Under the pieces are notes generated by a model. It did no database searches, had not been told where the DNA came from, and saw only the letters and a program-made list of their open reading frames with translations. 64,000 nt of DNA, taken from assembly GCA_016791105.1 (NCBI GenBank), contig JAEUNM010000006.1:1-64000 (forward strand). Direction: 5' to 3'. The DNA is from Rhodocyclaceae bacterium. GTDB lineage: Bacteria; Pseudomonadota; Gammaproteobacteria; Burkholderiales; Rhodocyclaceae. The position numbers and the translations under genes are program-made. Of this stretch, positions 1 to 9,125 are shown piece after piece (position 1 is the first letter of the stretch; each line of letters begins with the position of its first letter).

Positions 1-1490
1 GAATACAGCACGGACGGCACGAACTGGAGCAGCAGCGCACCGACGGCTGCGGAAGGGTCGAATACCGTCTATGTGCGCCAGACTGATGTGGCTGGCAATA
101 CCAGCGCGGCCTCTGCAGCTTACAACTACACGCTGGATACCACAGTCGCGGCGCCGAGCTTCGCGCTGGCCAATGACACGGGCAGCAACGGTACGGATGG
201 CGTGACGAACGACGGCACGGTCAATGTGACGCTGGCGTCCGACGTCGCCTCCTGGCAGTACAGCACGGACGGGGGTGCGAACTGGACCAGCGGTTCCGGC
301 AGCAGTTTCACGCTGGCCGAAGGCACGTACGCCGCTGGCAGTGTCCTCGTGCGCCAGACCGATATTGCCGGCAACACCAGCAGCAATACCGGCAACGCGG
401 CCGCCATCACGGTGGACAGCAGTGCGCCGGCCGCCCCCGGCGTCGCGCTGACTACCGATACCGGCGCCAGCGGTTCCGACCGCATCACCAACACGGCCGG
501 GCTGACGCCCTCCGGCGTCGAAGCCGGGGCAACGCTCGAATACAGCACGGACGGCACGAACTGGAGCAGCAGCGCACCGACGGCTGCGGAAGGGCCGAAT
601 ACCGTCTATGTGCGCCAGACTGATGTGGCTGGCAATACCAGCGCGGCCTCCGCGGCTTATACCTACACGCTGGATACCACGGTCGCGTCGCCCAGCTTCG
701 CGCTGGCCAACGACACGGGGGGCAATGGCGCGGACGGTGTGACGAACGACGGCACGGTCAATGTGACGCTGGCGTCCGACGTCGCCTCCTGGCAGTACAG
801 CACGGACGGCGGCGCGAACTGGAGCAGCGGCTCCGGCACCAGTTTTACGCTGGCCGAAGGCACTTACGCTGCCGGCAGCGTACTCGTGCGCCAGACCGAC
901 ATCGCCGGCAACACCAGCAGCAACACCGGCAACGCCGCTGCCATCACGGTGGACGCTACCGTGCCCGCCGCACCCTCTGTGGCTCTGACCACAGACAGCG
1001 GCTCGAGCACCTCGGACCGCATCACGAATATCCAGGGACTCACATTAAGCGGCGTCGAACCCGGCGCGCTGGTCGAGTACAGCAGCGACGGCATCCACTG
1101 GAGCAGCAGTGTGCCGACCGCCGTGGAAGGGCCGAATACCGTCTATGTGCGCCAGACCGACGCCGCCGGCAACACCAGCGCGCCCTCGGCGGCTTACACC
1201 TACACCCTGGATAGTACGGTCGCAGCACCTGGCTTCGCGCTGGCGAACGACACGGGTACAAGCAATAGCGACGGTGTGACGCAGGACGGCACGGTCAACG
1301 TGACGCTGGTAGCGGACGTGGCTTCCTGGCAGTACAGCCTGGATGGCGGGCAAACTTGGAATACCGGCAGCGGCACGCAATTCATGCTGCCGGAAGGAAG
1401 CTATCCACCCGGCGCGATCATGTTGCGCCAGACCGATACTGCCGGCAACACCAGTGTGCCGGCGGCGATCGACACGCCCATCGTGGTTGA
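1..1490 (+). repeat. 537-bp in-frame tandem repeat, almost three copies
   Basis: The sequence beginning GAATACAGCACGGACGGCAC at base 1 recurs at 538 and, more diverged, at 1075, giving a period of exactly 537 bp (179 codons). Copies 1 and 2 are nearly identical in DNA. Copy 3 has many substitutions and loses similarity near 1490. Each unit encodes two Ig-like modules of about 90 residues. The array probably continues upstream of the window. Confidence 0.95.
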
Positions 1491-3711
1491 CCTCGCGCCG
1501 CCCGCTGCGCCCACCGTCGATAGTTTGCTCAGCACCAGCGGCACGCCGCTTCTGAGCGGCACTGCCGTGCTTGCACCGGGCGACACGCTCACGGTGGTGG
1601 TGGATGGTCATGCCTATCACCTCGGCGACGGACACCTGTTCCTGACGGGTACGCACTGGGCGCTGCAAATTCCAGCCGGAGATGCGCTACCTGACGGTGC
1701 ACACGACATTGCCGCGACGGTGAGCGACGCCGCCGGCCATTCGGCAAACGACGCGACTTCGGCGGAACTTGTTATCGACACGACAGCACCCGGCGCACCC
1801 ACGGTGGATGACGTCACGACGCAGTCCACCACTCCGGTGCTGGCCGGCACCGCGGCTCCGGGCGCAGGGGAAACGTTCAGCGTGACGGTGGACGGCATTA
1901 CCTATACGCCGGGCGATGGTTTCCTCAGTTTGAACGGCACCAACTGGACGCTCGCGATTCCGCCGGCGCACGCGCTGACGGCCGGCGCGACTTATACGGT
2001 TACTGCGACCATCAGCGACAGCGCGGGCCACCACACCAGCGCGACCGGTACGCTGGTGGTGATCACCGCGCCGCTGCAGCCGCTACCCGTGGTCGTGGAG
2101 CCACTGCCGCCGGAGCTGCCCGCGCCACCGGCCGAGCAGCCGCCGGTGCCCACGGTGAATTTCGTGCCGCCGCCGCTGGTGCCAGCGGAAATCGTGACGC
2201 CGCCGGCACAATCCAATCCTATCTTGTCGGATTCGCCGCCGCCGGCGCTGCCGGAATTGCTGCCGCCCCTGCCCAACACGGGCAGCTTCCTGGTGTCCGC
2301 GGGGCAGGACGGGGCGGCAGCCGATGCACGCTTGCTGGTGGTTACGGAGCCACCGGCGCGTCAGATCAACGTCGGTGAAGAATCCAATTTTCAGCTCCCC
2401 GCGAGCATATTCCGCAATACCGATCCGTCTGCTCGTACCGAAGTGAGCGCGACGCAGGCAGACGGTAGCCCGCTGCCGTCCTGGCTCCACTTCGATCCGG
2501 GTACGGGGCGTTTCAGCGGAACGCCGCCGCCCGGCAGCCCACCTTCTTTGGACGTGAAACTGAATGCGCGCGACGACCATGGCAATCGCGCTTCGACTCA
2601 GTTCGCGGTGCAGATCGGTGGCGCAGGCAGCGCACCGGCAGCGGGCGCCGCGGCCGGCGTGGCCACCGGCGCAACTGGCGAGGACGTGGTTGCTCCGGCT
2701 GGTGGCGGTACAGGCGAAGCAGGCGCGCCGGCCTCCGGCGGTAGCGGCGATACGCCTACCCCGCTGTCCGGTGGAGAGGGAGGTGTAGCGCCCATGCCGG
2801 GCGCAAGCGGTGCAAGTGGCGAGAACGTGATTGCTCCGGCTGGTGGCGGTACAGGCGAAGCAGGCGCGCTGTCCTCCGGCGGTAGCGGCGATACGCCTAC
2901 CACGCCGTCCGGTGGAGAGGGAGGTGTAGCGCCCATGCCGGGCGCAAGCGGTGCAACTGGCGAGAACGTGGTTGCTCCGGCTGGTGGCGGTACAGGCGAA
3001 GCACGCGCGCCGGCCTCCGGCGGTAGCGGCGGTACGCCTACCCCGCCGTCCGGCGGACAGGCAGGTGTAGCGCCCATGCCGGCCGCCAGCGGTGCAAGTG
3101 GCGGTACCGCGCTGCCCAAGGACTCTGCGGCCCCGCCCGAACTTGTCCTGCGCAGCGGTAGTGGCGCAACGGACGCCGGGCTGACCCTTGCCCTGCAAGC
3201 GACCGATCAGGAAGTGCGCCAGGGTCGCGAATTCAGTTTCGAATTGCCCAAAGGTATGTTCCGCCACAGCGACCCGGACATTGCGGTGCAGATCGAAGCG
3301 CGCTTGGCGGATGGCAGTCCCTTGCCGGAATGGCTGCATTTCAATGCCGAAACCGGGCGCTTCGCGGGCAAGGTTCCGCCCAGCCTGGATGGCGATCTGG
3401 AAATTAGCGTGATCGCGCACGATGCGACCGGAAAGCAGATCAGTACGCATTTCCGCCTGTCCATCGGCGATATCGAGCGTGCCGAGCCGCGTCCGCCGGC
3501 GCCGCCCGCGCGCGATGCGGGGGGCGATGGCAAGGTGGCGGAAAATGTCGATCCGGATGCGGTGCCGGCGGCCAAGCGCGGCCTGGCGCAAGGTCGTCCG
3601 GCACTTGCCGAGCAGATCGCGAAATTCGGCCGCAACTCGGCCCTGGTGCAGCGCCAGCAGCAGCTTGCCGCCAGTCTGGCGCGCTTGAGCCAGAGCCGGC
3701 GCGGCGGCTGA
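1..3711 (+). CDS. Large repetitive Ig-like surface or secreted protein, 5' end outside the window
   Basis: The frame is open from base 1, so the start lies upstream; 1236 residues are visible. The order is: about 500 residues of alternating Ig-like modules carrying the recurrent motif VRQTDxAGNTS; two further bacterial Ig-like modules ending near residue 685; a proline-rich stretch (about residues 690-760); a cadherin/putative-Ig module with LPSWLHFDPGTGRFSGTPP (about 780-870); a Gly/Ala/Pro repeat (about 875-1035); a second such module with LPEWLHFNAETGRFAG (about 1055-1155); and a basic, Gln-rich C-terminus. Such proteins are typically giant adhesins or biofilm proteins, often exported by type I secretion. 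No RTX repeat, LPXTG or autotransporter barrel is visible in this part. Exact function and export route are inference. Confidence 0.85.
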   Translation, partial: EYSTDGTNWSSSAPTAAEGSNTVYVRQTDVAGNTSAASAAYNYTLDTTVAAPSFALANDTGSNGTDGVTNDGTVNVTLASDVASWQYSTDGGANWTSGSGSSFTLAEGTYAAGSVLVRQTDIAGNTSSNTGNAAAITVDSSAPAAPGVALTTDTGASGSDRITNTAGLTPSGVEAGATLEYSTDGTNWSSSAPTAAEGPNTVYVRQTDVAGNTSAASAAYTYTLDTTVASPSFALANDTGGNGADGVTNDGTVNVTLASDVASWQYSTDGGANWSSGSGTSFTLAEGTYAAGSVLVRQTDIAGNTSSNTGNAAAITVDATVPAAPSVALTTDSGSSTSDRITNIQGLTLSGVEPGALVEYSSDGIHWSSSVPTAVEGPNTVYVRQTDAAGNTSAPSAAYTYTLDSTVAAPGFALANDTGTSNSDGVTQDGTVNVTLVADVASWQYSLDGGQTWNTGSGTQFMLPEGSYPPGAIMLRQTDTAGNTSVPAAIDTPIVVDLAPPAAPTVDSLLSTSGTPLLSGTAVLAPGDTLTVVVDGHAYHLGDGHLFLTGTHWALQIPAGDALPDGAHDIAATVSDAAGHSANDATSAELVIDTTAPGAPTVDDVTTQSTTPVLAGTAAPGAGETFSVTVDGITYTPGDGFLSLNGTNWTLAIPPAHALTAGATYTVTATISDSAGHHTSATGTLVVITAPLQPLPVVVEPLPPELPAPPAEQPPVPTVNFVPPPLVPAEIVTPPAQSNPILSDSPPPALPELLPPLPNTGSFLVSAGQDGAAADARLLVVTEPPARQINVGEESNFQLPASIFRNTDPSARTEVSATQADGSPLPSWLHFDPGTGRFSGTPPPGSPPSLDVKLNARDDHGNRASTQFAVQIGGAGSAPAAGAAAGVATGATGEDVVAPAGGGTGEAGAPASGGSGDTPTPLSGGEGGVAPMPGASGASGENVIAPAGGGTGEAGALSSGGSGDTPTTPSGGEGGVAPMPGASGATGENVVAPAGGGTGEARAPASGGSGGTPTPPSGGQAGVAPMPAASGASGGTALPKDSAAPPELVLRSGSGATDAGLTLALQATDQEVRQGREFSFELPKGMFRHSDPDIAVQIEARLADGSPLPEWLHFNAETGRFAGKVPPSLDGDLEISVIAHDATGKQISTHFRLSIGDIERAEPRPPAPPARDAGGDGKVAENVDPDAVPAAKRGLAQGRPALAEQIAKFGRNSALVQRQQQLAASLARLSQSRRGG
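2680..3102 (+). repeat. 141-bp in-frame repeat, three copies (Gly/Ala/Pro-rich linker)
   Basis: GAGGACGTGGTTGCTCCGGC at 2680 recurs as near-identical versions at 2821 and 2962, a strict 141-bp (47-codon) period. Each unit encodes a low-complexity stretch containing VAPAGGGTGEA, ASGGSG and GGVAPMP. The last copy diverges at its end. It lies between the two cadherin/Ig-like modules and probably forms a flexible spacer. Confidence 0.95.
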
Positions 3712-3712
3712 G

Positions 3713-3750
3713 CGGCTCCGGCTCCGGCTCCGGCTGGTGCGCGGGAGCCG
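3713..3750. repeat. CGGCTC hexamer repeat running into a stem-loop
   Basis: Immediately after the stop codon of the Ig-like gene the hexamer CGGCTC is repeated 3.8 times (3713-3735). Its last copy can pair with GGAGCCG at 3744-3750 (7-bp stem, 12-nt loop). There is no T tract, so intrinsic termination is uncertain. The site separates two convergent genes. Confidence 0.5.
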
Positions 3751-3788
3751 GTACGCGAAACCGCGCGTAGCGACGGCGGCGCGACGCC

Positions 3789-4202
3789 TCAGCCCTGCGG
3801 CGGGTGCTGCAGGGTGGAGGTATTGCGCATGTGGTCGGCAAGATCCGACAAAGCGCGGAACAGGCCCTCGCGTATGGCTTGGTCGGCGATGCATTCCTGC
3901 ATCGCCAGGTGCATGCAATGCAGCCACTGGTCACGTTCGGACGGGCCGATTGGAAAGGGCAGGTGGCGCGCGCGCAGGCGCGGGTGGCCGAAACGCTGCA
4001 CGAATAGCTGCGGGCCACCCAGCCAGCCGGATAGAAACATGAACAGCTTCTGCGCCGAGCCGGCCAGGTCGGGCGGGTGCAGTTTGCGTATGCCGTACGC
4101 TTCGGGCAGTTCGTCCATGTGGCGGTAGAAGGTGTCGACCAGCTTGCGCACGGCAAGCTCACCGCCTATCGCGTCGTAGGGGGTTTGGGCGGATTCGGGC
4201 AT
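3789..4202 (-). CDS. Group II truncated haemoglobin
   Basis: 137 residues, the size of trHb2/GlbO proteins. Visible family features are Phe25-Tyr26 at the B9/B10 positions, the proximal histidine His80 in LRARHLPFPIG, and the trHb2-typical Trp93 (G8) in ERDQWL. Such proteins bind O2 and are linked to oxygen, NO or redox chemistry. The start lies 18 bp downstream of the ETF-ubiquinone oxidoreductase stop on the same strand, so the two are probably co-transcribed. A role close to the electron-transfer chain is inference from that context. Confidence 0.9.
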   Translation of the reverse strand: MPESAQTPYDAIGGELAVRKLVDTFYRHMDELPEAYGIRKLHPPDLAGSAQKLFMFLSGWLGGPQLFVQRFGHPRLRARHLPFPIGPSERDQWLHCMHLAMQECIADQAIREGLFRALSDLADHMRNTSTLQHPPQG

Positions 4203-4220
4203 GGCAGCGGCGACTGCGCC

Positions 4221-5852
4221 TCACATACTTTGGTAGATCGGACCTTCGCCGCCCTGCGGCGCGACCCACACGATATTTTGCGTCGGATCCTTGATATCGC
4301 AGGTCTTGCAGTGCACGCAGTTTTGCGCGTTGATCTGCAGGCGTGGGTTGGAGCCATCCGCGCCACGCACGATTTCATACACGCCGGCCGGACAGTAACG
4401 TTGTTCCGGCGCGTCGAACACCCGCAAATTCGTGTCTATCGCCACGTGCGGATTTTTCAGCCTGAGGTGACAGGGCTGGTCTTCTTCGTGATTGGTATTG
4501 GACAGGAATACCGAAGACAGGCGGTCGAAACTGACCACCCCGTCCGGCTTCGGGTATTCGATGGGCTGGCAGTCCGCCGCCGGCAGCAATTTGGTGTGAT
4601 CGGGCGTCAGTTTGAGGGTCCAGGGCGCTTTGCCGCGGAACAGGGTTTGGTCCACGCCGACCATGAGCGCGCCGAAATACAGGCCTTTGCTCATCCACGG
4701 CTTGAAATTGCGCGCCTTGTGCAATTCTTCGTACAGCCAGCTGTTGCGGAACGCTTCCGGATAGGCCGTAAGTTCGTCACCGGCGCGGCCGGCGGCAAGG
4801 GCCTCGGCAAGCGCATCCGCGCACAACATGCCGGACTTGATGGCGCCGTGCGAACCTTTGATACGCGAAGCATTGAGGAAGCCGGCGTCGTCGCCGATCA
4901 GGGCGCCGCCCGGGAACACCAGCTTGGGCAGGGCCTGATAACCGCCCGCCGCGATGGCGCGGGCGCCGTAGGCGAGGCGCTTGCCGCCCTCGAACAGCGG
5001 ACGGATTTTCGAGTGCGTCTTGAAGCGCTGAAATTCTTCGAATGGCGACAGAAAGGGGTTGCTGTAATTGAGCCCCACCACGAAGCCGGCGGCGACCAGG
5101 TTTTCGCCATAGTGGTAGACGAAAGAACCGCCGTAAGTGGCGCCGTCGAGCGGCCAGCCGGCGGTGTGCATGACCAGCCCCTTGCGGTGCTGCGCCGGGT
5201 CCACCTGCCACAACTCCTTGATGCCTATGCCGTACACCTGGGGCTGGCAGTCGCGCCGCAGTTGAAATTTGGTTTCCAGTTGACGGCCCAGGTGGCCGCG
5301 GCAACCTTCAGCGAACAGGGTGTATTTGCCCAGTAGTTCCATGCCCGGCTGATAGGCCGGGGTGTGTTCGCCCTCGCGAGAAATGCCCATGTCCCCGGTG
5401 GCCACGCCGCGCACCGCGCCGGCGTCGTCGTACAGAATTTCGGCGCCGGCAAAACCGGGATAGATTTCCACGCCCAGGGCTTCCGCTTGCTGGCCCAGCC
5501 AGCGGCACAGCACGCCCAGGCTGATCACATAATTGCCGTGGTTCTTGAAGCAGTCCGGCAGCAGAAAATTGGGCACCTGGAAGCCGCCGCTGTCGCTCAG
5601 GAACAGAAAGCAGTCGTCGGCAACCGCGGTTTCCAGCGGCGCGCCCAGTTCTTTCCAGTCCGGAAACAATTCGTCGATGGCGCGCGGATCCATGATGGCG
5701 CCGGACAAAATGTGGGCGCCGATTTCGGCCCCTTTTTCAATCAGGCAAACATTCGTTTCGGGACTTTTCTGCTTGAGGCGTATTGCCGCGGCAAGTCCGG
5801 CCGGACCACCGCCGACGATTACCACGTCAAATTCCATGCTTTCGCGTTCCAT
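4221..5852 (-). CDS. Electron transfer flavoprotein-ubiquinone oxidoreductase
   Basis: 543 residues, full family length. The N-terminus has the FAD-binding motif VVIVGGGPAGLAAAIRL. The C-terminus carries the single [4Fe-4S] cluster ligands, with CVHCKTC followed by DIKDP and an upstream cysteine in RYCPAGVYE. The enzyme passes electrons from reduced ETF (acyl-CoA and amino-acid dehydrogenation) to ubiquinone at the inner membrane. The chosen ATG has GAGGGG just upstream; a second ATG five codons on (5837) is an alternative. The ETF subunits and acyl-CoA dehydrogenases are not in the window. The haemoglobin gene follows 18 bp downstream. Confidence 0.96.
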   Translation of the reverse strand: MERESMEFDVVIVGGGPAGLAAAIRLKQKSPETNVCLIEKGAEIGAHILSGAIMDPRAIDELFPDWKELGAPLETAVADDCFLFLSDSGGFQVPNFLLPDCFKNHGNYVISLGVLCRWLGQQAEALGVEIYPGFAGAEILYDDAGAVRGVATGDMGISREGEHTPAYQPGMELLGKYTLFAEGCRGHLGRQLETKFQLRRDCQPQVYGIGIKELWQVDPAQHRKGLVMHTAGWPLDGATYGGSFVYHYGENLVAAGFVVGLNYSNPFLSPFEEFQRFKTHSKIRPLFEGGKRLAYGARAIAAGGYQALPKLVFPGGALIGDDAGFLNASRIKGSHGAIKSGMLCADALAEALAAGRAGDELTAYPEAFRNSWLYEELHKARNFKPWMSKGLYFGALMVGVDQTLFRGKAPWTLKLTPDHTKLLPAADCQPIEYPKPDGVVSFDRLSSVFLSNTNHEEDQPCHLRLKNPHVAIDTNLRVFDAPEQRYCPAGVYEIVRGADGSNPRLQINAQNCVHCKTCDIKDPTQNIVWVAPQGGEGPIYQSM

Positions 5853-5904
5853 GTTCCCCTCGCAAAATTTGCGCCGCTGTCGGGCGTGTAGGCCAATTCG
5901 ACCT

Positions 5905-5914
5905 GATTATAATC
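5905..5914. promoter_or_regulatory. Palindromic -10 element shared by divergent promoters
   Basis: GATTATAATC is a perfect palindrome that places TATAAT on both strands (5908-5913 on plus, 5906-5911 on minus) in the 93-bp gap between the divergent ETF-QO and thioesterase genes. Predicted start sites would lie about 25 nt before the thioesterase ATG and about 45 nt before the ETF-QO ATG. No good -35 box is seen on either side, so the call rests on the -10 alone. Confidence 0.45.
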
Positions 5915-5945
5915 GTGCGTCCAAACTCAGTTTTCCAATCGCGCC

Positions 5946-6356
5946 ATGTTAGAAGATCGACGTCTGGTCCACATCACCCGGATTCCCATCCGCTGGGGCG
6001 ACATGGATGCCGTGGGCCATGTCAATAACACGATCTATTTCCGCTACATGGAACAGGCCCGCGTCGAGTGGCTGGAAGAACTGCGGCTCAAGGCCGGGCC
6101 GAAAGCGCCGTTTGCAGTGGTGGTCAATGCAAGTTGCACCTTTCTGATTCCGTTTGCCCATCCGGGTACCGTGGAGGTGCGGTTTTTTGCCGACAAGCCC
6201 GGGCGCAGTTCGCTGCAGACCTATTACGAATTGCGTCTGGTCGACGATGAACGGATTTACGCCGAAGGTTCCGCAAAAATGGTGTTTACCGATTCGGAAA
6301 GCGGCAAATCGATGGTGATTCCGGATAACTTGCGTCGTCTTATCGACCCGCAGTAA
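5946..6356 (+). CDS. Hotdog-fold acyl-CoA thioesterase (4HBT/YbgC-FadM type)
   Basis: 136 residues, typical of single-domain 4HBT thioesterases. The N-terminal motif WGDMDAVGHVNNTIYFRYM contains the conserved acidic residue and the HVNN turn of the family. It probably hydrolyses acyl-CoA thioesters in the cytoplasm; chain-length preference cannot be read. The ATG has no evident Shine-Dalgarno sequence and would follow a short leader if the -10 at 5908 is used. Context (ETF-QO on one side, acetoacetyl-CoA synthetase on the other) fits fatty-acid or ketone-body metabolism. Confidence 0.88.
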   Translation: MLEDRRLVHITRIPIRWGDMDAVGHVNNTIYFRYMEQARVEWLEELRLKAGPKAPFAVVVNASCTFLIPFAHPGTVEVRFFADKPGRSSLQTYYELRLVDDERIYAEGSAKMVFTDSESGKSMVIPDNLRRLIDPQ

Positions 6357-6468
6357 GACATTTTTCTGCAGATGCCGTGACCGGCCGTCAGGATCGCCTG
6401 AGCGCGACAGGTTCAGGCAATGCAGCGGCGTGCCGCAGGCGCAAGGTTTTTGCCGGACGGCAGGCAGA

Positions 6469-6491
6469 ACCGTAGAAACGGTATAGACCGT
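6469..6491 (+). promoter_or_regulatory. ACCGT-N4-ACGGT inverted repeat with extra half-site
   Basis: In the 188-bp gap before acetoacetyl-CoA synthetase, ACCGT (6469) and ACGGT (6478) form an inverted repeat separated by AGAA, and a further ACCGT half-site follows at 6487. The spacing resembles a regulator operator about 55 bp upstream of the start codon. No regulator gene is adjacent, so this is only a candidate. Confidence 0.25.
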
Positions 6492-6544
6492 AGCCGAAGG
6501 GGCGCACCCGCCGTCGCCAGCGACCCAGACACAAGGAGAACGCC

Positions 6545-8509
6545 ATGTCAGAACCCGACCAACAGCCAATGTGGAGTCCGTCCGCCGAGCGCATCGGCAC
6601 GGCCACGGTAACGCGCTTTGCCGCGGTGGCGGCGCAGCGCTGGGGCCAGCAACTGCCGGACTGGCACGCGTTGTGGCGCTGGTCGGTGGACCAGCCGGAA
6701 CAGTTCTGGATATCGGTGTGGGAATTTTGCGACGTGGTGGGCGAGCGCGGGGCGCTTGGCCTGGTCGATGGCGAGCGCATGCCGGGCGCGCGCTGGTTTC
6801 CCGACGCACGGCTGAATTTCGCCGAAAACCTGCTGCGTGTCCGCGATGCCGCTCCGGCGGTGGTGTTCTGGGGCGAAAACAAAGTCCGGCGCAGTCTGAC
6901 GCGGGCCGAACTGTATGTCGAAGTTGCCCGCTTCGCTGCCGCGCTGCGCGCGGCCGGCGTGGGGCAGGGCGATCGCGTCGCGGCCTACATGCCGAATATG
7001 CCGGAAACGCTGGTGGCCATGCTTGCGGCGGCATCACTGGGGGCTATCTTCAGTTCCGCCTCGCCCGATTTCGGTGTGCAGGGCGTGGTCGATCGGTTCG
7101 GGCAGATCGAGCCCAAGGTGCTGATCGCGGTCGACGGCTATTACTACAACGGCAAGACGGTGGACTGCCTGGGCAAGCTCGCCACCGTGGTGGCGGCCAT
7201 GCCCAGCGTGCAGCACACGGTGATCGTGCCTTATGTGTATGACTCACACGAGGTCGGCAACATTCGCGGCGCGGCAATCTGGGCAGATTTCTGCGCGCCG
7301 CACGCGGCTAGCACGGAGATCGATTTCGTTCGCCTGCCTTTCGACCATCCGCTCTACATCATGTATTCGTCGGGAACCACCGGTGTGCCCAAGTGCATCG
7401 TGCATTGTGCCGGCGGGGCCTTGCTGCAGCATTTGAAAGAGCATCAACTGCACGGCGATGTGAAGCCGGGCGACCGCCTGTTCTATTTCACCACCTGTGG
7501 CTGGATGATGTGGAACTGGCTCATGTCCGGCCTGGCCTCCGGCGCCACGCTCATGCTGTACGACGGCTCGCCGTTTCTGGATGGCGGCCGCGTGCTGTTC
7601 GATTATTGCGCTGCGCAGGGGATTACGCATTTCGGCACCTCGGCGAAATTTATCGACGCCCTGGCCAAAGAAGGTTTGCGCCCGATCGAAACGCACGATC
7701 TCAGCGCGCTGCGCGCCATCTTTTCGACCGGCAGCCCGCTGGTGGCGGAAGGGTTCGAATACGTCTATGCAAATATCAAGCAGGATGTGCTGCTCGCCTC
7801 GATTTCCGGCGGCACCGATCTGTTGTCCTGCTTTGTGCTGGGCAGCCCGGTCCTGCCGGTGTGGCGCGGCGAAATCCAGTGCCGCGGCCTGGGTATGGCG
7901 GTCGAGGTGTATGACGAGGACGGCGCGCCGGTGCGCGAACAGAAGGGCGAACTGGTGTGCACCAAAGCATTTCCGGTCATGCCCGTCGGCTTCTGGAACG
8001 ATGCCGACGGCTCGAAATACCGCGCCGCCTATTTCGAGCGCTTCGAAAACATCTGGTGCCACGGCGATTTTTGCGAAATGACCGCGCACGGCGGATTCAT
8101 CATTTACGGCCGCTCGGATGCCACGCTCAATCCGGGCGGGGTGCGCATAGGCACGGCGGAAATTTACCGCCAGGTGGAAAAGCTGCCTGAGGTGTTCGAA
8201 TCCATCGTGATCGGGCAGGACTGGCAGAACGACGTGCGGGTGGTGCTATTCGTGCGTCTGCGCGAAGGATTGGTGCTGGACGACGCGCTCATTGAACGCA
8301 TCAAACGCACGATACGCGAGAACACCACACCGCGCCATGTGCCTGCCAAAGTGCTGCAGGTGCAGGATATTCCGCGCACCAAAAGCAACAAGATCGTGGA
8401 ACTGGCGGTGCGCAAGGTGGTGCATGGCGAGGCCGTGAAAAACGTGGAGGCGCTCGCCAACCCGGAAGCGCTGGAATTTTTCCGTGCGCGCCCGGAATTG
8501 CAAAGCTGA
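6545..8509 (+). CDS. aacS: Acetoacetyl-CoA synthetase
   Basis: 654 residues, the size of acetoacetate-CoA ligases. It belongs to the ANL adenylate-forming superfamily: AMP-binding motif [10 protein letters not shown], a conserved [10 protein letters not shown] segment characteristic of the acetoacetyl-CoA/acetyl-CoA synthetase group, and a C-terminal [14 protein letters not shown] followed by the catalytic lysine region [11 protein letters not shown]. It activates acetoacetate with ATP and CoA, allowing ketone bodies or PHB breakdown products to be used. AAGGAG lies 7 nt before the ATG. A strong hairpin follows the stop. Confidence 0.95.
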   Translation: MSEPDQQPMWSPSAERIGTATVTRFAAVAAQRWGQQLPDWHALWRWSVDQPEQFWISVWEFCDVVGERGALGLVDGERMPGARWFPDARLNFAENLLRVRDAAPAVVFWGENKVRRSLTRAELYVEVARFAAALRAAGVGQGDRVAAYMPNMPETLVAMLAAASLGAIFSSASPDFGVQGVVDRFGQIEPKVLIAVDGYYYNGKTVDCLGKLATVVAAMPSVQHTVIVPYVYDSHEVGNIRGAAIWADFCAPHAASTEIDFVRLPFDHPLYIMYSSGTTGVPKCIVHCAGGALLQHLKEHQLHGDVKPGDRLFYFTTCGWMMWNWLMSGLASGATLMLYDGSPFLDGGRVLFDYCAAQGITHFGTSAKFIDALAKEGLRPIETHDLSALRAIFSTGSPLVAEGFEYVYANIKQDVLLASISGGTDLLSCFVLGSPVLPVWRGEIQCRGLGMAVEVYDEDGAPVREQKGELVCTKAFPVMPVGFWNDADGSKYRAAYFERFENIWCHGDFCEMTAHGGFIIYGRSDATLNPGGVRIGTAEIYRQVEKLPEVFESIVIGQDWQNDVRVVLFVRLREGLVLDDALIERIKRTIRENTTPRHVPAKVLQVQDIPRTKSNKIVELAVRKVVHGEAVKNVEALANPEALEFFRARPELQS

Positions 8510-8519
8510 TGCCTGATCG

Positions 8520-8545
8520 GCCCGGCCTGGCTGGGCAGGCCGGGC
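8520..8545 (+). terminator. Perfect 10-bp GC stem-loop after aacS
   Basis: GCCCGGCCTG (8520-8529) pairs fully with CAGGCCGGGC (8536-8545) around a 6-nt loop, 11 bp after the aacS stop. There is no downstream T run, so it may act with Rho or stabilise the 3' end rather than terminate on its own. Confidence 0.5.
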
Positions 8546-8576
8546 GGGCCGCACAATTGTCGCCGGGAGATTTTTC

Positions 8577-9116
8577 ATGCTGATGGACCGTAATCAGTCG
8601 CTGCTATTGCTGATCGATCTGCAGGAGCGTTTGCTACCCCACATCGACGACTGGCAGCGCGTACTCGACAATTCGATCTGGCTGCTGCAGGTTGCGCAAA
8701 AGCTGGGCGTGCCGGTATTGGCGAGCGAACAGTACCCGAAAGGGCTGGGGCATACCCATGCCGAGCTTGCGGCCTTGCTGCCGGCAAAATCCATCGTGAC
8801 CAAAGAGCATTTTTCCTGCGTCGCGGCGGCTTGCCTGCCGGCTACCGGCACGGAACGTGCGCAAGTAGTGCTGGCAGGTGTGGAGTCGCACGTTTGTGTG
8901 CTGCAGACGGCGCTGGAATTGATCGGCCCGGAGCGGCAGGTGTTCGTGGTCGATGATGCAGTCGGATCGCGTGAGGCGCGCTCCAAAGAACTGGCGCTGG
9001 AACGCATGCGTTCCTATGGCGTGGAAATCGTATCGCGCGAAATGGTGGCGTTCGAGTGGCTGCGCCGCGCCGGTACGGACGAATTTCGTACCGTCAGCAA
9101 GGAATTTTTGCGTTAG
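8577..9116 (+). CDS. Isochorismatase-family cysteine hydrolase
   Basis: 179 residues, single domain. The catalytic triad of the family is present: Asp14 (LLIDLQE), Lys76 (VTKEHFSC) and Cys107 (ESHVCVLQT). Members cleave isochorismate, nicotinamide, carbamates or related small amides; the substrate cannot be deduced, and no nicotinate or siderophore genes are nearby. GGGAG precedes the ATG at 8577; a second ATG lies two codons later. It is preceded by the aacS hairpin and convergent with the YcxB-like gene. Confidence 0.92.
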   Translation: MLMDRNQSLLLLIDLQERLLPHIDDWQRVLDNSIWLLQVAQKLGVPVLASEQYPKGLGHTHAELAALLPAKSIVTKEHFSCVAAACLPATGTERAQVVLAGVESHVCVLQTALELIGPERQVFVVDDAVGSREARSKELALERMRSYGVEIVSREMVAFEWLRRAGTDEFRTVSKEFLR

Positions 9117-9125
9117 CCGCCGGGC

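Noticed and set aside
2083-3927. Long minus-strand open frame (614 codons) under the Ig-like gene
   Set aside because: It mirrors the repeats of the sense gene, is Arg/Ala/Thr-rich and has no recognisable domain; a GC-rich antisense shadow.
4077-5336. 419-codon plus-strand open frame opposite ETF-QO
   Set aside because: The minus strand has a full ETF-QO with FAD and Fe-S motifs; the plus frame has none.
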